In this document: positions 26,910 through 35,551 of the stretch, one piece after another
How the letters are laid out: each line of letters opens with the position of its first letter
How positions within the stretch are numbered: the first letter of the stretch is position 1
Assembly (NCBI GenBank): GCA_964411275.1
Contig: CAYPKG010000009.1
Span: forward strand, 6,650 to 70,649
Direction: 5' to 3'
DNA: 64,000 nt
DNA from: CAYPKG01 sp964411275
Lineage (GTDB): Bacteria > Bacillota > Clostridia > Christensenellales > CAG-138
Position numbers and translations under genes: made by a program
The notes under the pieces: generated by a model
What the model was told of the DNA's origin: nothing
The model's input: only the letters and a program-made list of their open reading frames with translations
Database searches by the model: none

Positions 26910-28847
26910 TTACTCGGTGACCCGCACATGCCGGGTCTTGTATCCAAGCGGCTTGAATTCCTTGCCGCCGGTCTCATAAAACTTGCCATAAAACTCCACG
27001 TACTGGAGCCTTGCGCAGTGCACGAACGTGCCCAGCGTATTGATGGCGATGTTGAACAGGTGCAGAAATACCAAAAGCGCGACGGCAATCAGCATGAGAA
27101 GCACGTGCACAATGGGATTTGAGGACGCGCCCATGATCATGCTGGCCAGGCTGTTGAACACCGAGCCGATTACGCCTGTAGCGATACCCAACGCGAATAG
27201 ACGCGCGTAGGACAGGATATCCGACAGGTAGCCGGTCACGTTGTACAATTCCCCAAGGCCGCTGACCAGCCGTTTGATGGGATTTCTCTTGCCCCGGCCT
27301 TTCATGAACAGTATCATCAATGCGCCCAAAGCCGCGGCGCCTACGCCGATTGTCCCCAATACAGGGACGCCGGGCAGCGCCATGGGCCCCGCAACGCCGA
27401 TGATCAGCCCCAGCACCACCATCATCCAGCTGAGGTTGTCGAATATCGCGGTCTGCCAGTCGCCGCTTTTGAAGCAGAGCCTAATTTTCAGCACCAGGCC
27501 GAACATAATGTGGATAACCCCCAATCCAAAGCACAAGAACAGCATGGGGATTGGCTGGGTCATCGGGTCCATAATCAGGGGGAACGGGCCGCTTGCGCCA
27601 AGGCCGAACAAATCGTTCCAGCTCATGCCAAAGAACGAGCCGATGAGCACGCCCCACACGATGGTGGACAGGCCGCCCATCATAATGACTTTCGCAAGAG
27701 CGCCCATCATTCCGGTGGGTTTGGCCATTTTGATAAACAGCAGGCATCCTATGAACAGCACGATGCCGTATCCGGTGTCGCTGAGCATCATTCCAAACAG
27801 CAGGAAATAAAACGGGGCCATGTACGGCGTGCCGTCCATAGAATACGGATCCGGACGGGAGTATAGGTTGGTAACCGCCTCATACGGCGTGGCGAAGTTG
27901 GTATTATGCACCACGCTTGGCGGCGTTTCGCCCTCCTCCGGCTCCCGGATGCCCAGATGATATGCCTCGGTCACATTTTTAAGAGCCGCCTCCACCTTTT
28001 CGGTTTCATCCGAGCGCACCCAGCCTTGGAGCACAAATGTGGCCGCCGTTTTTAACAGCGCCGTCTTCGCCAGGCAACGGTCCCGCTCGATCACTGCCAC
28101 GTCGGCAGCGCCGGCGATTTCGTTGCGCTTTGCGCCAAGCTCGCGCATCTGCAGTTCCAGCGCCGTTTCCTGCTTCGCCAGCTCCTTGATCTCGTTTTGC
28201 AGCTCTTCAATGGCTTCATTAGGCGTTCCGGAAAGCTTGGGAAATACATAATCCGCCCAGCTGGTCTGCTTAAGAACAGCATTTACCTCCGGCAGCGTGT
28301 CTTTGGGGCACGCGATGAGCACCGCCCGCTCGCCTTCCCCGCCATACACTTCCAAAGCCGCCGTCTCCGGCAGTCCGGCTGCAAGGGCGCTAAGCTCCTC
28401 CGCCTCGATCAGGCCTGTTAGTATCTCGGCGCTTTTTGTGCTGCGCACATTGTCCATGGGGATTGGAAGCCCCGCCCACGGAGCGAGAGATTGTATCTGG
28501 GCATTGCATTTTTCCGTGGCGGCCCGCACGGCAGCCCTGTTCCGGTCTACGGTCTCCAGCTCTTCCCCCAGCTTCAACGCCTCTGGCAAAGCCGCGCGAA
28601 GCTCTGCCACAGAAGCCTCCGGCTTGGGCTCAAGCAGGGATTTCTTGGGGCCATAGGGCTTTGCAAGGCCCAGCGCATTGCTTAGCCGTTGTACGTTGTT
28701 TTCCGCACAGACTAGCTGTGGGTCATCCTGAGGTGCTTCCTCACCAGCAATTACCTGTACGGCATTGATGGCCTGTAGCGCCGTGAGGATGCGCCCCTCG
28801 TCTTCCTTAAGGGCGACAAGGGTCAGCCGTTTCATGGGTACAATCAT
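26910..28847 (-). CDS. ntpI: V-type ATPase subunit I
   Basis: A 645-residue membrane stator (a-subunit equivalent). Residues 1-310 form a cytoplasmic, coiled-coil-containing arm. The C-terminal half has about seven to eight transmembrane helices, including SDTGYG, LSYARLFALG and the hydrophobic RLQYVEFYGKFYETGG end. The conserved Arg in SYARL is in the penultimate helix, where the ion half-channels form. Start ATG 28847 overlaps the stop of the upstream subunit (ATGA). Confidence 0.95.
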   Translation of the reverse strand: MIVPMKRLTLVALKEDEGRILTALQAINAVQVIAGEEAPQDDPQLVCAENNVQRLSNALGLAKPYGPKKSLLEPKPEASVAELRAALPEALKLGEELETVDRNRAAVRAATEKCNAQIQSLAPWAGLPIPMDNVRSTKSAEILTGLIEAEELSALAAGLPETAALEVYGGEGERAVLIACPKDTLPEVNAVLKQTSWADYVFPKLSGTPNEAIEELQNEIKELAKQETALELQMRELGAKRNEIAGAADVAVIERDRCLAKTALLKTAATFVLQGWVRSDETEKVEAALKNVTEAYHLGIREPEEGETPPSVVHNTNFATPYEAVTNLYSRPDPYSMDGTPYMAPFYFLLFGMMLSDTGYGIVLFIGCLLFIKMAKPTGMMGALAKVIMMGGLSTIVWGVLIGSFFGMSWNDLFGLGASGPFPLIMDPMTQPIPMLFLCFGLGVIHIMFGLVLKIRLCFKSGDWQTAIFDNLSWMMVVLGLIIGVAGPMALPGVPVLGTIGVGAAALGALMILFMKGRGKRNPIKRLVSGLGELYNVTGYLSDILSYARLFALGIATGVIGSVFNSLASMIMGASSNPIVHVLLMLIAVALLVFLHLFNIAINTLGTFVHCARLQYVEFYGKFYETGGKEFKPLGYKTRHVRVTE

Positions 28848-29158
28848 TCAAAAATCACAACCCTTCGCAGCAAATACGATACCGCCTCCGGCAGCTTTTC
28901 CTTGGCCGCGGCGCATTTGATGTTCGCTTCTTCCCGTCGGTCGGACACGATCTTCTCTCCGAGAAGCTTGCCTTCCTGCTCCGCTTGCTGTGTGGCGCCC
29001 CGAAGCAGCTCGCGCCCATCTTCCTCTACCGCGTTCAACTGCGCCTGTGCTTTCGCCTGGGCTGCCGCAACCTGATCCCTGGACGCGACAGCAGCTTCCT
29101 GGCGGATAACAGTTGCCTGGGCTTCCGCTTTAGCGATTTCGTCGATAATCGAATTCAA
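28844..29158 (-). CDS. V-type ATPase peripheral-stalk subunit G/H (NtpF-like)
   Basis: A 104-residue, Ala/Gln/Glu-rich helical protein that should form a coiled coil with subunit E. It is first in the operon, as the equivalent gene is in E. hirae. The start is TTG (29158), behind AAAGGAGGTGATC, which is complementary over 13 nt to the 3' end of bacterial 16S rRNA. ATG 29203 is in frame but would lie upstream of the predicted transcription start near 29188. The stop overlaps ntpI. Confidence 0.85.
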   Translation of the reverse strand: MNSIIDEIAKAEAQATVIRQEAAVASRDQVAAAQAKAQAQLNAVEEDGRELLRGATQQAEQEGKLLGEKIVSDRREEANIKCAAAKEKLPEAVSYLLRRVVIFE

Positions 29159-29194
29159 TGCGATCACCTCCTTTGTTAAATTGATAACAACGAA

Positions 29195-29200
29195 ATTATA
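29195..29200 (-). promoter_or_regulatory. -10 element of the V-ATPase operon
   Basis: TATAAT on the minus strand, preceded by TTGTTA with a short 15-bp spacer (29216-29221). It gives a leader of about 30 nt. The remaining AT-rich gap to upp (29222-29370) shows no gene. Confidence 0.5.
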
Positions 29201-29370
29201 CAAATGTTAAAATGCTAACAACACAATTTTACAAGATTAATATATGCAATACAACCCCAAGGAATGGGATAACGGGGAATATATAATTTAATTTCGAAAT
29301 AAATCCTGCAATATAAGCACTGATTATGGCAAAATGAAGCATTTCTTGCAGGAAATGAGCGCGAATTTAA

Positions 29371-30000
29371 CTATTTGGTGCCAAACAAGCGATCCCCGGC
29401 ATCACCAAGACCGGGAACGATATACCCAAGCTCGTTGAGATGGCTGTCAACGGCAGCCAGATAGATATCAACGTCCGGATGCATCTGCTGCACGTTCTTA
29501 ATGCCCTCGGGGGCGCCAATGAGATTGACAAGCCGCACGCTTTTACAGCCGGAGCGCTTGACGATATTGATGGCTTCCACGGCAGAGCCGCCGGTGGCGA
29601 GCATGGGGTCTACGATAATAATCACGCGATCCTGCACATCGGGGGGCAGCTTGCAATAATAATCCACCGGCATCAGCGTATCCGGATCGCGGTATAGGCC
29701 AATATGCCCGATTTTGGCGGCGGGAATCAAGCTCATCATGCCGTCCACCATGCCAAGCCCCGCGCGAAGCACCGGGATAATCCCCAGCTTTTTGCCAGCA
29801 AGCACTTTCGCGTTGGCCATTGCCACAGGGGTTTCCACCTGGGCGTCCATCAGCTCCAAATCCCTTGTTACCTCATACCCCATGAGCAGCGACAACTCCT
29901 GCACAAGCGCCCGGAAATCCTTTGTTCCGGTATTCTTGTCCCGCAGAAGCGAAATCTTATGCTGTACAAGCGGATGGTCGATTACCACCAATTTACCCAT
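29371..30000 (-). CDS. upp: Uracil phosphoribosyltransferase
   Basis: A 209-residue salvage enzyme converting uracil and PRPP to UMP. The PRPP loop VDPMLATGGSAVEAI and the C-terminal uracil-binding YIVPGLGDAGDR are clear. ATG 30000 is chosen because GGGGAGG sits 7 nt upstream; the ATG at 30006 is too close to it. In B. subtilis upp lies directly before the F-type atp operon; here a V-type operon occupies that place. Confidence 0.97.
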   Translation of the reverse strand: MGKLVVIDHPLVQHKISLLRDKNTGTKDFRALVQELSLLMGYEVTRDLELMDAQVETPVAMANAKVLAGKKLGIIPVLRAGLGMVDGMMSLIPAAKIGHIGLYRDPDTLMPVDYYCKLPPDVQDRVIIIVDPMLATGGSAVEAINIVKRSGCKSVRLVNLIGAPEGIKNVQQMHPDVDIYLAAVDSHLNELGYIVPGLGDAGDRLFGTK

Positions 30001-30098
30001 ACACATACCTCCCCTTTGTTCTTTCGTTTACACATCTAAACAATATACCCCAACGTCGGGCTATGGAAAAGGGGGTCCGGCGTTTCTTCCGTTTCCCC

Positions 30099-30542
30099 TT
30101 ACCTTTCGCTGTCGTACTTCATAATTTTATCAACCCGCAGCCCATGCCGGCCGCCGTCAAAGGGTGTCGCAAGAAATACCCTCACAATCTCGTACATCAT
30201 TTCCACGCCGATAATGCGCGCGCCCATGGCAAGGACATTGGCGTCGTTATGCGCCCTTGTCAGCCGGGCGGAAACCGGATCGCCGCAAAGCGCGCAGCGC
30301 ACACCCCGCACCTTGTTGCAGGAAATCGAAATCCCAATGCCCGTGCCACAGATTACAATGCCGCAATCGGCTTTGCCCGATGCCACCGCCTCGCCCACTT
30401 TGATGCCCAGATCCGGATAATCGCAGCTGTCTGTGGAATAAGTCCCGAAATCCTCGACCTTGTGTCCTGCCTGCGTGAGAAAAGGAAGCAGCAATTCTTT
30501 ATAGGAAAAGCCGCCATGGTCGCAGCCGATCGCAATGTGCAT
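30099..30542 (-). CDS. rpiB: Ribose-5-phosphate isomerase B
   Basis: A 147-residue RpiB/LacAB-family sugar-phosphate isomerase interconverting ribose 5-phosphate and ribulose 5-phosphate. It has the N-terminal IAIGCDHGG and the catalytic Cys loop ICGTGIGISISCNK. Length is standard. It lies 19 nt after ywlE, as rpiB (ywlF) does in B. subtilis. Allose 6-phosphate isomerase is an alternative, but the context favours RpiB. Confidence 0.94.
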   Translation of the reverse strand: MHIAIGCDHGGFSYKELLLPFLTQAGHKVEDFGTYSTDSCDYPDLGIKVGEAVASGKADCGIVICGTGIGISISCNKVRGVRCALCGDPVSARLTRAHNDANVLAMGARIIGVEMMYEIVRVFLATPFDGGRHGLRVDKIMKYDSER

Positions 30543-30561
30543 GAGAAGATACTCCTTACGT

Positions 30562-31056
30562 TTATTCGTGATTGGGCAGCTCCCGGTCCAGCCGGTTCAG
30601 AGCTTTATTGACCGCGTCCCTGATCTCCTGCGCCACCTCGAGATAAACGGCAAGGGGCTGCCGGAACGGGTCTTCGATGTCGTATACAAAATCCCCTGGG
30701 AACCCGTTCACCCCCGCCGCAAACCCTTTTAGGGTATGGGCCTTATCCTGGGCACCGGGGCAAAGGGCCACAAGCTCATCGAGATGCTGGCTCTCCATCG
30801 TCAGGATGAGATCCGCCTCCCTGGCAATTTCCGGGGTCAGTTGCCGGGCCCTGTGGCGGCCGTGACGGATGCCCATATGGTCCAGCGCGCGTTCCGCCAG
30901 ATCGGTCATCTTAGCGCCATCCACAGCCATGGTCCCCGCCGACTCCACCTCAATCTGCCCGGATAATCGTGGGTGATCGTCCACCAGGTCTTCCATGATG
31001 GCTTCGGCCATAGGACTTCGACAGCTGTTACCGGTGCAAACAAACAGCACGGTCAT
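30562..31056 (-). CDS. ywlE: Low-molecular-weight protein phosphatase, YwlE-like (arginine phosphatase)
   Basis: A 164-residue phosphatase with the CX5R loop CTGNSCRS (Cys7 to Arg13) and the DP general-acid motif in EDPF. In B. subtilis YwlE the residue at position 11 is Thr and directs specificity to phospho-arginine; tyrosine phosphatases have Ile there. Here it is Ser11, closer to the arginine type, so I infer protein-arginine phosphatase activity with moderate confidence. ATG 31056 follows AGGAGG. Gene order tsaC-ywlE-rpiB matches B. subtilis. No McsB kinase is in the window. Confidence 0.85.
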   Translation of the reverse strand: MTVLFVCTGNSCRSPMAEAIMEDLVDDHPRLSGQIEVESAGTMAVDGAKMTDLAERALDHMGIRHGRHRARQLTPEIAREADLILTMESQHLDELVALCPGAQDKAHTLKGFAAGVNGFPGDFVYDIEDPFRQPLAVYLEVAQEIRDAVNKALNRLDRELPNHE

Positions 31057-31114
31057 GTATTTGGTTCCTCCTGTCATGGGAATGGGACTGTATCTTTATG
31101 CGCTTGCCGGGGGC

Positions 31115-32158
31115 CTATGCCTCGACTTGTTGAAAGCCCGCCGCGCGCAGCAGCCTGTTCATAAACGCAAGCCCGGCCTCCTGGGGCGCAAGCCCCTCAG
31201 CCAATATCACATCCGCCCTGTTTTCCGCGTCGCGAAGCATCGCAAACAGGTTTGCGCATAGCGACAACGGCTGATCCCTGTCGCCTATTATAACATAATC
31301 CTTACCGTGATAAAAGGGGCTGGTTTGCTTCGTGGCAAAAATCAGGCATCTTTTTTCCGCCGCCTCCATCTCCCGATATAGGGACTGCACCCTGGCGGCA
31401 ATGCGCTTCACGTCCCGGCCGTTCACCACGATCACCTCGGCGTTGGGGGCGTAATGCCTGTATTTCATCCCGGGAGAACTGGGCGCCTCAGTCTCCTTCA
31501 GCGGGGAGAGTATGCTGTCTGCAAGGCGTACGGGGCCCACCACCGCTTCCAGCATGCCCTGTGTCACCACCCCGGGCCGCAGGATGGTGGGCGTGCCGAC
31601 ACAGCTGACCACCGTGGACTCCAGCCCGTATTTGCAGCTTCCGCCGTCCAATATCAGCGGGATTTTCCCGTCCATATCCTGCAATACATGTTGGGCCGTG
31701 GTGGGGCTTGGCCGTCCCGACGCGTTGGCGCTGGGCGCGGCCACCGGCACCCCGGCGGCGCGGATCAGCGCCCTGGCGGTTTTGTTGTCGGGCATGCGTA
31801 ACGCCACTGTAGACAGCCCAGCCGTGACCTCGTCGGGCACCTGATCGCTGCGCTCGTAGATCAGCGTCAGCGGCCCCGGCCAGAACGCGTCCATCAGCCT
31901 CTGGGCCTTGGGCGGCACAGAGTCCCACAGCCGCCGCACCTCGTTCTTTTTTGATACATGGAGAATAAGCGGGTTGTCCATGGGACGGCCCTTCGCCTCG
32001 AATATGCGGGAAACCGCCTCCGGGTTGAGCCCGTTGGCCCCAAGGCCGTACACCGTTTCCGTGGGAAACGCCACAAGCCCGCCTTCTCTCAATATTTTGC
32101 CGCCCAGCTGCGTTCCCGCCTCTTCCTGGCGGGTCGCATCCATGACATTTGTTTGCAT
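31115..32158 (-). CDS. tsaC: L-threonylcarbamoyladenylate synthase (Sua5 type)
   Basis: A 347-residue enzyme making threonylcarbamoyl-AMP for the t6A37 modification of ANN-decoding tRNAs. The YrdC domain (about 15-205) has FPTETVYGLGAN and PSANASGRPSPT, and a C-terminal Sua5 domain follows, as in YwlC. The ATG follows AAGGAGCAGG. It is downstream of prfA across a terminator-like hairpin and upstream of ywlE. Confidence 0.95.
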   Translation of the reverse strand: MQTNVMDATRQEEAGTQLGGKILREGGLVAFPTETVYGLGANGLNPEAVSRIFEAKGRPMDNPLILHVSKKNEVRRLWDSVPPKAQRLMDAFWPGPLTLIYERSDQVPDEVTAGLSTVALRMPDNKTARALIRAAGVPVAAPSANASGRPSPTTAQHVLQDMDGKIPLILDGGSCKYGLESTVVSCVGTPTILRPGVVTQGMLEAVVGPVRLADSILSPLKETEAPSSPGMKYRHYAPNAEVIVVNGRDVKRIAARVQSLYREMEAAEKRCLIFATKQTSPFYHGKDYVIIGDRDQPLSLCANLFAMLRDAENRADVILAEGLAPQEAGLAFMNRLLRAAGFQQVEA

Positions 32159-32215
32159 ACACCTGCTCCTTCACCGGGCCAATCCCCGGCCGCGCCCGCC
32201 TTGCAAGGGGAGCGC

Positions 32216-32254
32216 TCGAAAAACCGCAAGCTGCAAAGCGTCGCGGTTTTTCGA
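32216..32254 (-). terminator. Hairpin between prfA and tsaC
   Basis: Twelve-bp stem TCGAAAAACCGC/GCGGTTTTTCGA with a 15-nt loop directly after the prfA stop. The T-run lies inside the stem, so it is terminator-like but may be leaky or a processing site. Confidence 0.55.
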
Positions 32255-32255
32255 T

Positions 32256-33329
32256 TTATTCCTGGGCGCTGGACAGCTTGGCGGCGCGCTCCGCCAATAT
32301 CAGCGCGTCGATCATTTCGTCGATATCCCCGTCCATAAACTGCTCCAGCTTATACAGGGTAAGCCCGATGCGGTGATCCGTCACCCGGCCCTGGGGGAAA
32401 TTATAGGTGCGCACCCGTTCGCTGCGGTCGCCTGAGCCCACCTGGGATTTCCGCTCCTGAGCAAGCGCCGTGTCCTGCTCCTCCTGATATTTTTCATACA
32501 GCTTGCTTTTCAAAAGCCGCATGGCCATTTCCCGGTTCTGCAGCTGGCTTCTTTCGTTCTGGCATTGGACGACGATGCCTGTGGGGTTGTGGGTGATGCG
32601 GATGGCGGAGGAGGTCTTGTTGACATGCTGGCCGCCGGCGCCGGAGCTCCTGTATGTATCCACCCGAAGGTCGCTTTCCTTGATCTCAATTTCCACATCC
32701 TCGGCTTCGGGCAGCACCGCCACCGTGGCCGCGCTGGTGTGAATGCGGCCCTGGCTTTCCGTCTCCGGCACCCGCTGCACCCGGTGCACGCCGCTTTCAT
32801 ACTTCAACCGGCTGTACGCCCCCCGCTTGCCGCCAAGGGAAATAACCACTTCCTTTACGCCGCCCATGTCGGTGACGTTGTTGGTAATGTACTCCACTTT
32901 GTAGCCATTGCGCTCCGCATAGCGCAGGTACATCCTAAGAAGATTGGCGCCAAACAACGCCGCCTCGTCCCCGCCGGTGCCGGCGCGGATTTCGATGATG
33001 ACGTCCTTGTCGTCGTTGGGGTCCCGGGGCAAAAGCAGGAACTTCAACTCCTCCACGCAGGCGGCTTCCTGCTCGGTCAGTTCGGAAAGCTCCCCATGCA
33101 CCATCTCCCGCATGTCCGCATCCAGCTTGTCGTTCAATAGTTCCTTGCAGTCCTGGATGGATGTGAGAATATCCTTATATTTTCCATAGGCCGCCACAAT
33201 ATCCTGCAGCTGGGCGTGTTCCTTGACCATGGTCCGCCACGCAGCCTGATCCGACATAACGTCCGGCAGGCCCAGCTTTTGTTCCAGCTCGTCGTATCGG
33301 TTTTTGATTGTTTCAAGTTTTTTGAGCAT
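32256..33329 (-). CDS. prfA: Peptide chain release factor 1
   Basis: A 357-residue class I release factor for UAA and UAG. The GGQ peptidyl-hydrolysis motif is in GAGGQHVNKT. The codon-recognition tripeptide in HRVQRVPETESQGR is PET, fitting the RF1 pattern P-x-T and excluding RF2 (SPF). Length is standard. PrmC, which methylates the GGQ glutamine, is encoded two genes upstream, with a CapA-like lipoprotein gene between them. Confidence 0.97.
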   Translation of the reverse strand: MLKKLETIKNRYDELEQKLGLPDVMSDQAAWRTMVKEHAQLQDIVAAYGKYKDILTSIQDCKELLNDKLDADMREMVHGELSELTEQEAACVEELKFLLLPRDPNDDKDVIIEIRAGTGGDEAALFGANLLRMYLRYAERNGYKVEYITNNVTDMGGVKEVVISLGGKRGAYSRLKYESGVHRVQRVPETESQGRIHTSAATVAVLPEAEDVEIEIKESDLRVDTYRSSGAGGQHVNKTSSAIRITHNPTGIVVQCQNERSQLQNREMAMRLLKSKLYEKYQEEQDTALAQERKSQVGSGDRSERVRTYNFPQGRVTDHRIGLTLYKLEQFMDGDIDEMIDALILAERAAKLSSAQE

Positions 33330-33422
33330 GTTGCCTCCGGCGGCTTGGCCGCATCATAGTAACGGGAAACTCCCATAATATTTTAGTATAGCATGGCGCA
33401 GGGGGAAAGTGAAATTGCAAAT

Positions 33423-34712
33423 TCAATATTCAGCCGAAGAAATCACAGGCAATTCGTCCCCACAGACTTTTGTCACATGGGAAAACGCCTTTTGCAGCTC
33501 TCCCTCCGCGTCCGCATACGCGGGCAGCACCTCGTGGAGGGTGCGCCCATCCATCCGGCTCTTTGTGCACAGCAACGGGAGATACCCCGCCTCAGATAGC
33601 GTCACTTGGTTGGTTTTCGGGTCTTTTTTCAGGGTTACCTCCACATACGCCCCGTAATCCTTGGGGGAGGGTGCCATGTTGGAGATGAAGTTGCCCATCG
33701 AATACGCAATCAAACCGGTGTATGTGCCTTGTGCCCGCTCTACCGTGAGATACTCGATGGGCTGCACCACATGGGGATGCGCGCCGAGTATGGCGTCCAC
33801 CCCGTTTTCCAGCATCCATTTGGCCATCTTCCGGGTGGAGGAGGCGGGGGATTGTTGAAACTCCGTGTCCCAGTGGGGGAGAGCGATGACGAATTCCGCA
33901 CCCGCTTCCCGGCAAACCGCGATGTCCTGTAGCATGGCTGCTTCGTCCCTCGTTCGGCCCACCAAAAACTCCCGCTGCTCTGCATTCATTTTCCCTTCAT
34001 AGCCGTTGACGGAAAATGTCCAGCCGATAAACCCCACCCGGATGCCGTTCATTTCCGCGACGCAGGCATGGGTTTCCCGGTCCTCTTTGGAGCGATATGT
34101 GCCTGTCTGCAATAGCCCCGCCCCCCGCAGCACCTCAACCGTGCGCAGCGCCCCCTGCGCGCCCCGGTCCAGGCAATGGTTGTTGGCGGTGGTCAGCACC
34201 GTGAACCCGCTTTCCTTCATGGACCGGGCCAGGGCGTCCGGGGCATTGAACGTCTGCATTACCTTCTTCGGCAGGTTCCCAAGCTCGTCCGGGGTGGGTG
34301 CGGCGGGAGCGGGGCCGGAGTAGCCGCCGTTTTCCTTTCCCGCTAAGGGCGTTTCGAGATTGCCGCACAGTATGTCCGCCCGATGAAACACGGCCTGCAT
34401 GGCGGCAAAGCTTGGGGTAAAATCGAAGTCATCCAATTCCCCGTTCCATGCCCCCTGTACCTGGGATTGCATCATCATGATATCCCCGACGGCGCCGATC
34501 CTTACATACGCCGGGGTGGGCTCCGGTGTTGGGGAAGGTGTGGGGGTGGGCGCGGAAGTGGGCTCCGGGGTGGGGCTTGGGGTGGGCGCAAAGTCCATCA
34601 CCCCAGGCTCCGGCGTGACCATATTGAAAAAAACCGGCGCGGAACCGCAGGCGGACAGCAAAAAAGCCGCCAGCGCTGACGCTGCCAGTAAGCTCCCCTT
34701 ACGTATTCCCAA
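33423..34712 (-). CDS. CapA-family lipoprotein (PGA_cap metallophosphatase-like)
   Basis: A 429-residue secreted lipoprotein. The TTG start at 34712 follows AGGGGG at 9 nt. Residues 1-22 are a signal peptide with lipobox LSAC, followed by a Pro/Thr/Ser/Glu stalk (about 35-70) and a CapA domain with GAVGDIMM, NLETPL, TANNHCLDRG, PHWDTEF and AHPHVVQP. Such domains belong to the calcineurin-like fold and occur in poly-gamma-glutamate systems, but no capBC genes are nearby. The substrate is unknown. It interrupts the usual prmC-prfA pair. Confidence 0.85.
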   Translation of the reverse strand: MGIRKGSLLAASALAAFLLSACGSAPVFFNMVTPEPGVMDFAPTPSPTPEPTSAPTPTPSPTPEPTPAYVRIGAVGDIMMMQSQVQGAWNGELDDFDFTPSFAAMQAVFHRADILCGNLETPLAGKENGGYSGPAPAAPTPDELGNLPKKVMQTFNAPDALARSMKESGFTVLTTANNHCLDRGAQGALRTVEVLRGAGLLQTGTYRSKEDRETHACVAEMNGIRVGFIGWTFSVNGYEGKMNAEQREFLVGRTRDEAAMLQDIAVCREAGAEFVIALPHWDTEFQQSPASSTRKMAKWMLENGVDAILGAHPHVVQPIEYLTVERAQGTYTGLIAYSMGNFISNMAPSPKDYGAYVEVTLKKDPKTNQVTLSEAGYLPLLCTKSRMDGRTLHEVLPAYADAEGELQKAFSHVTKVCGDELPVISSAEY

Positions 34713-34726
34713 CAGCAATGTCCCCC

Positions 34727-35551
34727 TTATTCGCTCAGTTCCAGGCAAACCACCCTGGGTATGCCGCAAATATCATCGATCACGCAGCCGCCGCCGAACA
34801 ATGCGCACACCTCCTGCGCCTGGCCCGCGCCCACCTCCAGCAGCAGCGCGCCGCCGGGGTTGAGATGCTGCTTATACTCCTGTAATATCCGGCGGTACGC
34901 TTGCAATCCGTCCTGGCCGCCAAACAGCGCCAGCGCTGGCTCATACCGCACCTCCGGCTGGAGCGCCTCCATATCCTCCCCGCTCAAATAGGGCGGATTG
35001 CTTAAAATCAAATCAAACCGGCCCGTAACAGCCTCAAACCAGTCGCTTTGTATCGCCGTTATATCCCCATGGTTTCTGGCGGCGTTTTGCCGGGTTAGCG
35101 CGACGCAATCCGGGTCGATGTCGGCGGCTGTCACGGCGAGTCCTCCAAGAACCGCCATGCTGATGCCGATGCAGCCCGTCCCGCAGCACAGGTCGAGCGC
35201 CGTCCGGTAGCCGTGTTGCTTTGAAAGCTTCAGCGCGTGCTCGCATAGGGTTTCCGTGTCCTGCCTGGGTATGAGTGCCCAAGGCCTGGTTACAAACATC
35301 AGCCCCATAAACCCCCATTCTCCCAACAGGTACTGCACCGGCTCATGCTGAAGCCTTCGCTCCACCAGATCGTTCAAAAGCGCCTGCTGCATGAGGGACA
35401 GTGTTTCGTTCCGGTATGCGGGAAGGGCCGCAGGCTCACAGCCAAGCGCATGGGCAATCAGAAGCCGCGCCTGCTGCGCCGCCTCCTCCCGGGCCACCGT
35501 CTCCAGCGCCTTTGTAACCTCCCCCAGCGCCTGCCCGGCGGTAATATTCAT
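34727..35551 (-). CDS. prmC: Release factor glutamine N5-methyltransferase
   Basis: A 274-residue SAM-dependent enzyme that methylates Gln in the GGQ motif of RF1/RF2. It has the helical N-terminal domain, SAM-binding LDLCCGTGCIG and catalytic NPPY in LSNPPYLSGED. The start overlaps the yqhQ stop (ATGA). Downstream are the CapA-like gene and its substrate prfA, so function and context agree. Confidence 0.96.
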   Translation of the reverse strand: MNITAGQALGEVTKALETVAREEAAQQARLLIAHALGCEPAALPAYRNETLSLMQQALLNDLVERRLQHEPVQYLLGEWGFMGLMFVTRPWALIPRQDTETLCEHALKLSKQHGYRTALDLCCGTGCIGISMAVLGGLAVTAADIDPDCVALTRQNAARNHGDITAIQSDWFEAVTGRFDLILSNPPYLSGEDMEALQPEVRYEPALALFGGQDGLQAYRRILQEYKQHLNPGGALLLEVGAGQAQEVCALFGGGCVIDDICGIPRVVCLELSE

